A stretch of 64,000 nt of DNA from SCBR16-9 sp964537975 (GCA_964537975.1 CAZIDP010000016.1:13524-77523); one strand, 5' to 3'. Counted from the stretch's first letter, positions 52,992 through 62,908 are shown. Notes: generated by a model from the sequence alone, not told the origin. Made by a program: numbers and translations.

Positions 52992-54149
52992 ATGAAAACA
53001 AATCGTGTTGGCATTATCATGAATGGTGTGACCGGACGAATGGGTACCAATCAGCACCTGGTGCGATCCATCAGCGCTATTCGAGCGCAGGGTGGTGTAC
53101 GAATCAGTGACGATGAGTGTATCTACCCTGAGCCTGTTTTGGTCGGCCGCAATGCAGCAAAACTCGAACCTCTCGCCAAATCACAGGGAAATATTCCCTG
53201 GACAACAGACCTCGATGCCGTTCTTGGCGATAACCAATATTCTGTATATTTCGATGCGCAAACCACACTGCGGCGTTATGATGCCGTGATGAAGGCGATT
53301 GCCGCTGGCAAACATATCTATTGCGAAAAACCAACTGCCATAACCAGCAAAGAAGCCCTTGAATTATATCAGGCGGCAGAAAAAGCAGGGGTTAAACACG
53401 GCGTGGTACAAGATAAGCTGTGGCTGCCCGGGCTTCGCAAATTACAGTATCTTATGGACACCGGGTTCTTCGGTGAAGTACTCACATTGAAAGGGGAATT
53501 CGGATACTGGGTGTTCACTGGTGAGGACCAACCTGCGCAGCGGCCTTCCTGGAATTATCGTAATGAAGATGGAGGCGGCATCATCATTGACATGCTGTGT
53601 CACTGGCGTTATGTGATTGACAACATTATTGGTAACATTAATTCGGTGAGTTGTCTGGGTGCGACACATATTCCGAAGCGTCGTGACGAACAAGGCAAGA
53701 CGTATAACTGCACCGCTGATGACGCCGCATATGCCACTTTCATGACCGAACCCGGCATTCTGTGTCAAATCAACTCTTCCTGGTGTACGCGTGTGCGCCG
53801 TGATGATCTCGTCACCTTTCAGATCGACGGGACGCGGGGTTCCGCTGTCGCTGGCCTGCGTGAATGTTATGTGCAGCACGATGCCGAAACACCAAAACCG
53901 GTTTGGAACCCGGATATTTCCAGCACAATCGACTATATGGGTGGCTGGACATTGATGCCAAACAATCAGGTATACGACAATGCCTTCAAAGTGCAATGGG
54001 AATTGTTCCTCCGCCATGTCGTACTTAATGAACCTTTTCGCTGGGGATTACAGGAAGGTGCCAAAGGAGTACAACTGGCCGAGTTGGGCATAGAGAGTTG
54101 GAAGAAGCGAGCCTGGGTAGATGTACCAGAATTGAAACTCGACATATGA
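52992..54149 (+). CDS. Gfo/Idh/MocA-family oxidoreductase
   Basis: A 385-aa NAD(P)-dependent sugar dehydrogenase-type protein. It begins RVGIIMNGVTGRMGTNQHLV, an unusual nucleotide-binding loop compared with GxGxxG, and has the EKPTA motif near residue 114. The C-terminal domain is longer than in the copy at 5255-6289. It follows the GH88-like gene and precedes the EamA transporter by 31 nt, so an oxidation step in uronide or deoxysugar catabolism is likely. Confidence 0.83.
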   Translation: MKTNRVGIIMNGVTGRMGTNQHLVRSISAIRAQGGVRISDDECIYPEPVLVGRNAAKLEPLAKSQGNIPWTTDLDAVLGDNQYSVYFDAQTTLRRYDAVMKAIAAGKHIYCEKPTAITSKEALELYQAAEKAGVKHGVVQDKLWLPGLRKLQYLMDTGFFGEVLTLKGEFGYWVFTGEDQPAQRPSWNYRNEDGGGIIIDMLCHWRYVIDNIIGNINSVSCLGATHIPKRRDEQGKTYNCTADDAAYATFMTEPGILCQINSSWCTRVRRDDLVTFQIDGTRGSAVAGLRECYVQHDAETPKPVWNPDISSTIDYMGGWTLMPNNQVYDNAFKVQWELFLRHVVLNEPFRWGLQEGAKGVQLAELGIESWKKRAWVDVPELKLDI

Positions 54150-54180
54150 CCTGGTTCATTACCTGTCCGGTAGCAACCCT

Positions 54181-55146
54181 ATGAACAATCATAAAATCGT
54201 AGCAGGGGATTCTCTCTCTCCCAGGGAGAATCCTCTTCCAGTTTTTCATGCAACTGCCTTCACTGCATTGGTAGCAGGTGCATGCTGTATCGCATTCGCC
54301 GGTATCCTTGTCCGGCTCAGCCCGGTTGGCCCGTCTGCTACAGCATTCTGGCGTCTTATTTTTTCTTTGCCCATTTTATTACCCCTTATGCTGCACCAGG
54401 TTTCTCGACATCAACACAGAAAAATGCCAGCGCCACCTGTCAAAGTATATCTGCTGTTGATTATCCCGGGCTTTTTTTTTGCAGGAGATTTGATTTTGTG
54501 GCATTGGTCACTTCAGTTTACCGCAGTAGCCAATGCAACTTTGCTCCCAAACATGGCACCAATTTTTGTAACCATTGCAGCCTGGGTACTTTTTCGGGAT
54601 CGGATCACGAAAGGTTTTTTAGCTGGATTGTGCACAGCGGTATTCGGTGCTTTCGTACTCATGAGTAACAGTCTTCAAATCAGTCGTGAGTACTTTCTGG
54701 GTGATATGATCGGCATACTGACAGCGCTATTTTATGGCGCCTATCAGTTATCGGTAGCCCGCCTGCGTAGTCGCTTTGCTACGGCAACCTTCATGTGCCA
54801 TACTGCTGCATGGAGTGCCCTCTTTGTACTGCCAGTCGCTTTGTTGAGCGGTGAAAGCCTTCTCTGGGAGAATATGACTGATTGGCGCACTTGGGGTGTG
54901 CTGTTGGGACTTGGTTTTTTTTCGCATGCTTGTGGGCAAGGCCTGATAGTCTACGCGTTGGCGCACCTACCCGCGTCTTTCGCTTCTACAAGTCTACTGG
55001 TCCAGCCAGCCGTCGCAGCAGTAGCCGCTTGGATCATTCTCACTGAGCCAATCGGTATTGGGCAGCTTTTGGGCGGATTAATTATCCTTGGTGGCATCAT
55101 GATTGCCCGCCGTGGCACCTTCGCTGCCAAAGCAAAGCTGGAATAG
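54181..55146 (+). CDS. EamA/DMT-family transporter
   Basis: A 321-aa membrane protein with two EamA repeats and about ten hydrophobic segments. FWRLIFSLPILLPLML occurs in the first repeat, and STSLLVQPAVAAVAAWIILTEPIG in the second. Members export or import small metabolites; the substrate is not visible. The position in the sugar group suggests it moves an intermediate or relieves accumulation. Confidence 0.87.
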   Translation: MNNHKIVAGDSLSPRENPLPVFHATAFTALVAGACCIAFAGILVRLSPVGPSATAFWRLIFSLPILLPLMLHQVSRHQHRKMPAPPVKVYLLLIIPGFFFAGDLILWHWSLQFTAVANATLLPNMAPIFVTIAAWVLFRDRITKGFLAGLCTAVFGAFVLMSNSLQISREYFLGDMIGILTALFYGAYQLSVARLRSRFATATFMCHTAAWSALFVLPVALLSGESLLWENMTDWRTWGVLLGLGFFSHACGQGLIVYALAHLPASFASTSLLVQPAVAAVAAWIILTEPIGIGQLLGGLIILGGIMIARRGTFAAKAKLE

Positions 55147-55213
55147 AAAATCAATGTAACACAAATTAAAATTAATAAAACTAAAGAACTAATAGTAACC
55201 AAGGTAATAACTC

Positions 55214-56038
55214 ATGACAGACTCATTAAAAGATATTTCACGTCTTTGCGTTCACACAATGACCACGAAGCCATGGTCGCTGCAAGAAGCCATTACAGGT
55301 TATGTGGAAGCCGGGATTCCTGCTATAACCGTTTGGCGCCACCATATTGAACCTCTGGGTGCCAAAGAAGCGGGCAAGATGTTAAAAGATTCAGGACTGA
55401 AAGTAGTCAGCTTGTGCCGAGGTGGTTTTTTCCCTGCTACCAGTGGACAAGCCAGAGAAGAAGCCCGCACTGAAAACCGGCGCATTATTGATGAAGCCGC
55501 TGAAATCGGCGCTCCACATGTCGTGTTGGTTTGTGGCGCAACACCGGAACTTGAACTGGCTGTAGCGCGGCAACATATCTTGGATGGCATCCATGCGGTA
55601 TTACCCCATGCGAGAGCCGCAAACGTTAAACTGGCCATTGAACCACTGCATCCCATGTATGCCGATTGTCGATCTGCGGTTAATACGCTGGACCAGGCAA
55701 ACAATATGGTTATGGCACTGAATGATGACTATGTTGGGATAGCTTTAGACGTCTATCATTGCTGGTGGGACCATTTTCTACGAGCGGAGATCCAACGGGC
55801 TACCAATACGATATTGGCTTTTCATGTCTGTGACTGGCGTACACCCACACGTGACCTGCTGAATGACAGGGGGATGATGGGCGAAGGATGCATCAATATC
55901 CCTGAAATACGCGGCTGGGTTGAAAAAGCCGGATTTAATGGGTTCATTGAAGTAGAAATATTTTCTGATGAATTTTGGAACCAGGACCAAAGCAGGTTAC
56001 TTTGGCGAATCAAGAATGCCTATCTGCGGCATGTATAG
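55214..56038 (+). CDS. Sugar phosphate isomerase/epimerase (xylose isomerase-like TIM barrel)
   Basis: A 274-aa AP2Ec-superfamily barrel. Metal-binding residues are in place: Glu143 in AIEPLHP, Asp179 and His182 in LDVYHCW, His204 in FHVCDWRTP and Glu246/248 in FIEVEIF. These proteins interconvert keto sugars or inosose-type compounds. It lies between the EamA and fucose-isomerase-like genes, consistent with the same pathway. Confidence 0.85.
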   Translation: MTDSLKDISRLCVHTMTTKPWSLQEAITGYVEAGIPAITVWRHHIEPLGAKEAGKMLKDSGLKVVSLCRGGFFPATSGQAREEARTENRRIIDEAAEIGAPHVVLVCGATPELELAVARQHILDGIHAVLPHARAANVKLAIEPLHPMYADCRSAVNTLDQANNMVMALNDDYVGIALDVYHCWWDHFLRAEIQRATNTILAFHVCDWRTPTRDLLNDRGMMGEGCINIPEIRGWVEKAGFNGFIEVEIFSDEFWNQDQSRLLWRIKNAYLRHV

Positions 56039-56174
56039 CACAAAACAGAAAATAACACTAAAATGTGAAATTGTACACGATTTCATTGTATGCTTAATAC
56101 ATTGAGCAGCCTTATTTTTTTTTAAATTCACAAGACATGTATTAACCCATACTTAGAAATAAAGAGGCAGAATA

Positions 56175-57596
56175 ATGGGCACCACAGACAAGAAACAAAC
56201 CTTTGCATTGTTGGTCGGAAACCGAGGATTTTTCCCGGACAGTCTGGCGCAAGAAGGTCATACCTTCATGTCTCAATTAATAAACGAATTGGGATATGGC
56301 TTGGTGGTCTTATCAGAGGCAGATTCAAAATTTGGCTGTGTGGAAACTTGGGACGAAGCTAAAAAATGTGCTGCACTTTTTAAAGAACACCAGGATTCGA
56401 TTGATGGCATTATTATAACATTACCCAATTTTGGTGACGAGCGTGGTGTAGCAGATACTATAAAGCTTTCGGGATTAAATGTTCCTGTGCTCATCCATGC
56501 CTGGGGAGATGACCCAGAAAATATGACTATTGCTACACGGCGTGATTCATTCTGTGGAAAAATCAGTGTATGTAATAATCTTGTACAATATGACTTGCCC
56601 TTCACATTAACATCCTTGCACACCATGGACCCTAGAATTGATTCTTTCAAGGATGAAATTCATACCTTCGCTGCTGTTTGTCGTGTGGTTAACGGATTAC
56701 GCAAGTGTCGTATCGGTGCGCTTGGTGCCAGGCCAGCCGCGTTTAATACCGTTCGGTATAGTGAGAAGCTGCTGCAAGACGCCGGTATTTCAGTTGAAAC
56801 GCTTGATCTCTCCGAAGTTTTCGGCAGGGCTGATCGTATGGCAGACAACGATGTTACAGTGACAGAACGTATTCAGGAAATCGAAAAATACGTATCGACC
56901 AAAAACATTCCAGCATCTGCCCTTGTCAAAATGGCCAAATTCGGATTGGTTTTGCAAAACTGGATGACTGAAAAAGACCTCGATATTACCGCCATTCAAT
57001 GCTGGACCTCGATGGAAGAATATTTTGGCGTTGTTCCCTGCACTGTGATGAGCATGATGAGTAATACGCTGCATTCTTCTGCTTGCGAAGTTGATGTGGT
57101 TGGGGCTGTAGGGATGCATGCTTTGGCATTGGCATCTCAAAAACCCAGCTTTTTATTGGATTGGAACAATAATTACGGCAATGATCCCGACAAATGTGTT
57201 ACATTTCATTGTTCAAACTTACCAAAAGACTGCTTTGAAGAAGCACACATGGACTACCAGGCCATCATTGCTGGCGATGTCGGCAAAGAAAATACCTTTG
57301 GTACTATCGTTGGCCGCATAAAGCCTGGCCCTATGACCTATTGCCGAGTCAGCACTATTGATCATGAAGGCACCATCGGGGCATATGTCGGAGAAGGCCG
57401 TTTCACCGATGATCCTGTTAAAACATTTGGTGGGTATGGGGTGACAGAAATCCCCAATTTGCAATTATTGCTTAGATATGCCTGCGAAAACGGCTTTGAA
57501 CACCATGTTGCCATGAATCACAGTCAAGTTGCACGTGCTGTATTCGAAGCGCTCGATAATTATTTGGGTTGGGATGTATATTGGCATCAGGGATAG
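56175..57596 (+). CDS. L-fucose/L-arabinose isomerase-family protein
   Basis: A 473-aa protein of the fucose isomerase fold. Family features: PNFGDERGVADTI, LGARPAAFNTVRYSEKLL, CWTSMEEYFGVVPCTVMSMM and CEVDVVGAVGMHALAL, which covers the metal-site helix. It would convert an aldose such as L-fucose to the ketose, ahead of kinase and aldolase steps. No kinase is seen nearby; a class II aldolase is at 36769-37434. It ends the rightward sugar group. Confidence 0.85.
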   Translation: MGTTDKKQTFALLVGNRGFFPDSLAQEGHTFMSQLINELGYGLVVLSEADSKFGCVETWDEAKKCAALFKEHQDSIDGIIITLPNFGDERGVADTIKLSGLNVPVLIHAWGDDPENMTIATRRDSFCGKISVCNNLVQYDLPFTLTSLHTMDPRIDSFKDEIHTFAAVCRVVNGLRKCRIGALGARPAAFNTVRYSEKLLQDAGISVETLDLSEVFGRADRMADNDVTVTERIQEIEKYVSTKNIPASALVKMAKFGLVLQNWMTEKDLDITAIQCWTSMEEYFGVVPCTVMSMMSNTLHSSACEVDVVGAVGMHALALASQKPSFLLDWNNNYGNDPDKCVTFHCSNLPKDCFEEAHMDYQAIIAGDVGKENTFGTIVGRIKPGPMTYCRVSTIDHEGTIGAYVGEGRFTDDPVKTFGGYGVTEIPNLQLLLRYACENGFEHHVAMNHSQVARAVFEALDNYLGWDVYWHQG

Positions 57597-57650
57597 AAAG
57601 TATAAATTTGATAAAAATATAACTATATGCTTCACAGGTTGGTGTAATAT

Positions 57651-57679
57651 TTGCGCTATTGCAAATAATAATTTATAAT
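57651..57679 (+). promoter_or_regulatory. Sigma70-type promoter for the small charged protein
   Basis: TTGCGC (57651-57656) and a perfect TATAAT (57674-57679) are separated by 17 nt, about 50 nt before the GTG start at 57730. Confidence 0.55.
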
Positions 57680-57729
57680 GCAATTGTTGTTAAATAATGA
57701 TAAAGCCCTAATACCTTAAGGAGTTTGCC

Positions 57730-57957
57730 GTGAAATCGGAAGAAACGGAACGCTTTTATATTGACGCTAATGGTGAATTAAAGCCAGATCGTCGCAAAGG
57801 TGGAGATCGCCGCAACAGTGAAGATGGGCCACGGTATCATGAACAACGCAGATTCTTTCGGCGTAAGATAGACCGTGAGATTTATGATCGCGATCATAAG
57901 CAAATGATAGAAGATGCATTAAACGATTTTGCAGAAGAGCACGACGGACATCTATAA
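57730..57957 (+). CDS. Small highly charged protein of unknown function
   Basis: A 75-aa cytoplasmic protein, nearly all charged or polar, with RRKGGDRRNSEDG in the middle and an acidic C-terminus. The GTG start at 57730 has AAGGAG 6 nt upstream and a clean promoter, which argues for a real gene. RRKGGDRR-type stretches also occur as linkers in signalling proteins, but no domain is recognised. It lies 133 nt after the fucose-isomerase-like gene and is probably transcribed separately. Confidence 0.7.
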   Translation: MKSEETERFYIDANGELKPDRRKGGDRRNSEDGPRYHEQRRFFRRKIDREIYDRDHKQMIEDALNDFAEEHDGHL

Positions 57958-58228
57958 GTAAAACACTAAAATATTATTTATAGAATTTTTCCTTAATAAC
58001 GCTTAACTCGTATTTAGATATCTGGCGTAGTAAGTTCCCAATAATAATGCTCAAGCTTGTATTGCATTATTTTTACACTTTCTGAAGAAGCATAATACTT
58101 ATTTTGCGATGCGTAACAATATAGGTTATGTTTCACCTATGATCAATTAATTACCATATAACTTATAGCAGTCATGAGAATTAACTGTAATTGAGTTGGC
58201 CACATCAAAATAGTATTCATCGTTCCGA

Positions 58229-59569
58229 TTATCGGTGTTGGGCGAGGGCACGATCCGCAGATTGCTTCAAATCAATCGCCGCCTGACGCCCACTTTTCAT
58301 TCCAGTAAGCACTTCTGTTTGGGCATTCTCGACCAATGAGCGTACTTGTTGCCAACCTGCCACATTGGGTTCAGGTTTTGCAAATACCAAGCTGTCATAT
58401 GCCGCACGGTTATACTCCCAGTCAGCCCAATGGGCCTGTAAATCCGGATGTGAAATTGCTGATTTGCGAATCGGTAAATAACCAGTTCCAAGTGCCCAGC
58501 GTACTCCAACATCGGTATCGGTAAAATACTTGATAAATTCCCAGGCCGCTTCTTGTTGCTCATGTGTAGTATTAAAAATGATTACATTAGGGCCATAAAG
58601 GACTGTAGCTGGACTATCAATATTAACCTGCGGGATATGGGCCAACCCCCAACGCGATTTATCATTATCCATAGCCAACATCACATTCGACAAACCTGAG
58701 CTGCTGCGCAAAGTGAATGCAACTTGATCATTAACCAATGCGACTTCATCATCGTAGGTTCCTGGAGTTATCTGATACACCAACTCTTCCTTGACCATCG
58801 TTTCGATAAGTTCAAAAACACCTATTGAAGCCGGTGAATCAAACAGCGTCTCTCTTCCCGCAATAACTTCACCTCCCATACTGAAAATCAAGCCATCAAT
58901 GGTAGAACAATCTACATTCATCGCCAATGCGTATTTACCTGTTTGTTGTTTTATCTGGCGACTTTGTCTCAAAAACTCATCCCAGGTTTTGGGAGGTGCC
59001 ACGATATCGGCATCATCCAGAACGCGACGGTTAAAATATAGCATCAAAACACTTTTAGCAAATGGGAAGGAGTACATTTTGCCTTCAAACTCATCGAATC
59101 GATTGGTTTGCAGGACAGCTGGAAAAATGTCATCGAGATCGTCTTGCGACAAACCAAGTTCAGGATGATAGATAAACGCATCCAGAGGTACCACAGCACC
59201 GGTGGGTATGTATTCTGAAGTCATACTCTCATAAGCAACCGCCATAGCAGGCAAAGAACGTGCACGGATACTTGCAGATACCTTGCGAAATATTTCTGTG
59301 TAATTCCCGCTTCGCTCAACTTTTATCGGCAGACCGGTATAGATAGCATTAAATTCATCAGATATTTCCCTCAGGAGATTTGCGCTCTCAACTGTTTGCC
59401 TGTCCCAGAAAACGGCACTCGAGTCATCAATTGGACGAAACCCATCAGAAGCACCACACCCCACAGTAACAGCGGAACAAATTAACATAAACAAACCTGA
59501 CATCAATACATGAACCGAATGAAATTGCTTGATGGGTATAAAATTCTGCATAAAATTTTCTGTCTCCAT
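58229..59569 (-). CDS. Sugar ABC transporter solute-binding lipoprotein (family 1)
   Basis: A 446-aa extracellular solute-binding protein of the maltose/oligosaccharide type. A lipobox-like TVGC (Cys38) follows the signal. Typical stretches: FPFAKSVLMLYFNRRVLDDA and GPNVIIFNTTHEQQEAAWEFIKYF, split here. It directly follows the MalG-type permease (start 59569 next to the stop at 59570). The ATG at 59569 or the one at 59551 may be used. A mono- or oligosaccharide is bound by family. Confidence 0.9.
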   Translation of the reverse strand: METENFMQNFIPIKQFHSVHVLMSGLFMLICSAVTVGCGASDGFRPIDDSSAVFWDRQTVESANLLREISDEFNAIYTGLPIKVERSGNYTEIFRKVSASIRARSLPAMAVAYESMTSEYIPTGAVVPLDAFIYHPELGLSQDDLDDIFPAVLQTNRFDEFEGKMYSFPFAKSVLMLYFNRRVLDDADIVAPPKTWDEFLRQSRQIKQQTGKYALAMNVDCSTIDGLIFSMGGEVIAGRETLFDSPASIGVFELIETMVKEELVYQITPGTYDDEVALVNDQVAFTLRSSSGLSNVMLAMDNDKSRWGLAHIPQVNIDSPATVLYGPNVIIFNTTHEQQEAAWEFIKYFTDTDVGVRWALGTGYLPIRKSAISHPDLQAHWADWEYNRAAYDSLVFAKPEPNVAGWQQVRSLVENAQTEVLTGMKSGRQAAIDLKQSADRALAQHR

Positions 59570-60379
59570 TTATCCCTTTATGCCTGCACCGAGCGGGCTT
59601 TCCACCAGGTAACGCTGCGCCAAGAAGTATATGATTACCGTTGGTAATATAACAACGGTTGAGGCACACATCAGTAAATTAACCCGTGTACCTGCATCTC
59701 CATAAAATGCCATAATGCCGACTTGAACAACGCGCATGGCCTCATCTGTTGTAACTATCAATGGCCATAACAAAGCATTATAACTCCCAAGAAACGCAAA
59801 CAAACCAATTGTTACTACCATCGGTTTTACCAATGGCGCACCAATTTTTACAAGATAACGCAAATGCCCACACCCATCCACCTTCGCGGCATCGTAATAA
59901 TCCTGGGGTACATTCAAAAAAGCCTGACGCATTAGGAAGATTGAAAAAGCATTGGCGCACCATGGCACAATGAGCGCCGCGTAGGTATTGTACCAACCTA
60001 ATTTACCTATCAAGACAAAATTGGGAATTAAGATGACTTCAAACGGTACCATCATGGTTGTCAAAACAAGAATGAAAAGAATCTCGCGCCCCCTGAAATA
60101 TAAACGGGCAAATGCATATCCTGCCATAAGAGAAGTGATTATCACCGCGCAAGTAACCGAGCCAGCTACCAAAAAAGAATTAAAAAAATAACGACCAAAT
60201 GGAGCAGCTTCAAAAGTGTTACGAATATTTGACCACTGCCATTCGGAAGGTAGGAGCGTCAAACCGCCATGTGTCGCTTCTGGTAATGTTTTGAAAGATG
60301 TTGTCAACATCCACAAAAACGGCCACATGGTGATAACAGCACCGAATGAAAGCAGTATATAAACCAGTAGCTTTCTCAT
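59570..60379 (-). CDS. Sugar ABC transporter permease, MalG type
   Basis: A 269-aa permease. The ATG at 60379 overlaps the stop of the MalF-type gene (ATGA) and begins MRKLLVYILLSFGAVITMWP; the longer frame to 60478 lies inside that upstream gene and is rejected. The EAA-type loop is DAAKVDGCGHLRYLVKIGAP. It pairs with the MalF-type protein to form the channel. No ATPase gene is in this cluster, so a shared MsmK-type ATPase elsewhere is implied. Confidence 0.92.
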   Translation of the reverse strand: MRKLLVYILLSFGAVITMWPFLWMLTTSFKTLPEATHGGLTLLPSEWQWSNIRNTFEAAPFGRYFFNSFLVAGSVTCAVIITSLMAGYAFARLYFRGREILFILVLTTMMVPFEVILIPNFVLIGKLGWYNTYAALIVPWCANAFSIFLMRQAFLNVPQDYYDAAKVDGCGHLRYLVKIGAPLVKPMVVTIGLFAFLGSYNALLWPLIVTTDEAMRVVQVGIMAFYGDAGTRVNLLMCASTVVILPTVIIYFLAQRYLVESPLGAGIKG

Positions 60380-61350
60380 CCGTAATGCACCCTTCGCCCG
60401 ATCAATCGCCATTGAATTAATGTGAGTAGCATGATCGCAAGGCTCAGCAAGGTTGCAACAGCGGTTCCATAGCCCCAAAATCCATACTCATAAAAATTGG
60501 CATAAATATGAAGTATCAAATTTTCGGTTGTACCCAAGGTACGCCCGCCACCCTGTGTGAGAGCATAGAAACTATTGAATGATTGGAATGCACGGATTGT
60601 TCCTATAATAGCCAGAAAGAACAGGGTTGGTGAAAGAAGCGGTAACGTGATATGGCGTAACACCTGATGTGAACGCGCCCCGTCAATTCGTGCTACCTCT
60701 TCCAGTTCTCTGGGAATGGCAGATAGGCCTGCCAGGAAAATCACAATCATAAAACCACTGCCTTGCCAAATATCGAATAGCATGATGCAACATAAGGCCA
60801 GACTGGGACCAATATCATGTGGAATCCAACCTGCCGTTATAAGATGTAACACACCTCTGGGTTCCAACAGCCACTGTTGTGCCGGTAGTCCCAACTTATC
60901 CAGTACGGCATTGATATACCCTGTTTGCGTGTTATAAAAAACCCGCCAGACCATGGCCGCTGCCACTGTTGATGTAATATAAGGCAGAAAATATAAAGTT
61001 CTGAAAAAACCACGCGCAAAGGCTATTCTGTACAAGGCATAAGCCACAATAAAACTGATCAGTAAAGTGATGGGAACCGTGCCAACCACATAATAAATTG
61101 TGACCAGTACACTATTCCAAAAAGCTGAACTGCTAAAAGCGTCTGTGTAATTGCCCAACCCAACAAAATCACCCATGCCCTGTTTTCCGCCAAACAAGCT
61201 CATATAGAAAGCATACATCATGGGGAGAAATGCAAACATAAATAATATTGTTAAAGAAGGGAGTAACAAAAAAAAAGCAATGGGTGCATCGCGAAAGCGA
61301 TTTGCTCCAGAATCAAATAAGTCATCTAGTTTCGCGAGCAAAGTATCCAA
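60376..61350 (-). CDS. Sugar ABC transporter permease, MalF type
   Basis: A 324-aa membrane permease with six or more hydrophobic segments. The EAA loop is VARIDGARSHQVLRHITLP, and NYTDAFSSSAFWNSV is typical of the N-terminal half. The TTG start at 61350 has AAGG about 6 nt upstream; no ATG fits. It is the first gene of the importer operon, an order (permease, permease, binding protein) that differs from the usual binding-protein-first arrangement. Confidence 0.9.
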   Translation of the reverse strand: MDTLLAKLDDLFDSGANRFRDAPIAFFLLLPSLTILFMFAFLPMMYAFYMSLFGGKQGMGDFVGLGNYTDAFSSSAFWNSVLVTIYYVVGTVPITLLISFIVAYALYRIAFARGFFRTLYFLPYITSTVAAAMVWRVFYNTQTGYINAVLDKLGLPAQQWLLEPRGVLHLITAGWIPHDIGPSLALCCIMLFDIWQGSGFMIVIFLAGLSAIPRELEEVARIDGARSHQVLRHITLPLLSPTLFFLAIIGTIRAFQSFNSFYALTQGGGRTLGTTENLILHIYANFYEYGFWGYGTAVATLLSLAIMLLTLIQWRLIGRRVHYG

Positions 61351-61486
61351 TATGAACCTTCACAATCGAGATATATTTCCACGTTGTAAAATATAATTAA
61401 CATAACACAGTAAGCTTTACCAGATGGTAAAAAAATATTTCAGTTATTTCCATGCAATATACTGAGAAAGCACAACAGAAAAAAAT

Positions 61487-62788
61487 TTAATTCTCTGTAC
61501 TGGCTACTTCTAACATATGGGTTGTCCCCAATAAAGTTTCTTCAACAAGATCACAGTTCAATTCAACCGAACCTTGGTTTTGGAGCACTACTTTGCGAGA
61601 ACGAGTACCCAATTGGCGACGTTCAGCCGGGTTTTGCAACAAACTCTGCAGAATATGCTGAAGCCGTTCAGGGTGCTTTACTTGAATTGCACCTCCGGAT
61701 TCCAGTAGCACCTGAACTGGGTCCTGAAAATTATCAGTGTATGGACCAAACAGTGTCGGAATACCTAAAGCCGCTGGTTCTAATGGATTATGACCTTCAA
61801 CACCAGGGTAAAAACTACCACCGACTACTGCCACAGAAGCCAATGCATACCACGCAGTCAACTCACCCATTATGTCAACCAAAATAATATCTGGATTTAT
61901 TTCGCGGCCACCAGGTTGTTCCAGCTGTGATCGCAGCACATAGGGCTCTTCAAACAGCTCTTGAATGGTTGTAATCCGGTTCAAATGTCGGGGAACCAAT
62001 ACCAATCGGAGGTCATTAAACTCCTTCCGCAATGCACGCCAGCATTTTAATGCCAAAGCTTCATCACCCGGACGCGTACTCCCAAAAACCAACACTAGAT
62101 CATTTTGACCAAATCCACACAAGATCCGGAAACGATTTCTTGAGCGGTTGTCAATAACTGTTGTAACAGAATCGAATTTCATGTTACCTGTTACATAAAT
62201 TTTTTCTTCAGGAGAGCCCAACATTTTATACCGTTCGGCATAGGTTGAATTTTGTACACCAACCGCATCAATAAACTTTAAAGCATTGGAAAACAAAAAC
62301 GTCCAGTGCATATAACGTTTATAACATTTGTCGCTGATACGACCATTGACTATCAATACCGGTGAGCCATAATTGTTTGTCTCTCGCAACAAATTCGGCC
62401 ATATTTCCGTCTCAATCAATACCAATATACGCGGATTTAAGACTTCTATGAACCGGCGTATAGCATTACGAAAATCAAAGGGCATCCACATTACATGGAT
62501 ATCTGTACCCGAATATCGATTTACAGCCAGAGCATATCCGCTCATAGTTGATGTAGTTACTAAAACTGGTGTCGATGGAAATCGCCGAGTCAGTGAGTCA
62601 ATCAAAGACCTTGCTGTATTTAATTCCCCTACACTACACGCTTGAACCCATATCGGGGGCTTTGACATCGGTATAATATCGGGATTAAATCGTGCCAACA
62701 AGGTGCCGTATTTGGGATGTATATTCAGATACAAACGTAATAACGGTTCTATAATAATTAAAAATACATTGTATATTAAATAAGACAT
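61487..62788 (-). CDS. waaA: 3-deoxy-D-manno-octulosonic acid (Kdo) transferase
   Basis: Adds Kdo to lipid A precursor in LPS core synthesis, anchored to the inner membrane by the N-terminal hydrophobic segment. A 433-aa GT30 enzyme with ETEIWPNLL, VNGRISDKCYKRY and VFGSTRPGDE, the classic order. The ATG at 62788 starts MSYLIYNVFLIIIEPLL, as in relatives; the GTG at 62818 lacks a ribosome site. It supports a Gram-negative cell envelope. A terminator separates it from the secretin gene upstream. Confidence 0.93.
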   Translation of the reverse strand: MSYLIYNVFLIIIEPLLRLYLNIHPKYGTLLARFNPDIIPMSKPPIWVQACSVGELNTARSLIDSLTRRFPSTPVLVTTSTMSGYALAVNRYSGTDIHVMWMPFDFRNAIRRFIEVLNPRILVLIETEIWPNLLRETNNYGSPVLIVNGRISDKCYKRYMHWTFLFSNALKFIDAVGVQNSTYAERYKMLGSPEEKIYVTGNMKFDSVTTVIDNRSRNRFRILCGFGQNDLVLVFGSTRPGDEALALKCWRALRKEFNDLRLVLVPRHLNRITTIQELFEEPYVLRSQLEQPGGREINPDIILVDIMGELTAWYALASVAVVGGSFYPGVEGHNPLEPAALGIPTLFGPYTDNFQDPVQVLLESGGAIQVKHPERLQHILQSLLQNPAERRQLGTRSRKVVLQNQGSVELNCDLVEETLLGTTHMLEVASTEN

Positions 62789-62823
62789 CAGAAACTGCAA
62801 TCCTGCACGTATAGACACAACAA

Positions 62824-62864
62824 ACGGGTAGCCTGTAAATTTTTTAAAAAATCAGACTACCCGT
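62824..62864 (-). terminator. Rho-independent terminator between the secretin and Kdo transferase genes
   Basis: ACGGGTAGCCTG (62824-62835) pairs with CAGACTACCCGT (62853-62864), 11 of 12 matched, and the loop holds a second AT-rich inverted repeat (ATTTTTT/AAAAAAT). On the minus strand the stem is followed by TTTGTTGTGT. It can work in either direction, but the leftward secretin gene is the likely user. Confidence 0.6.
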
Positions 62865-62908
62865 ATAACGTTTACAACATCAAATCGTCGTAATATAAAC
62901 CAGAATTA

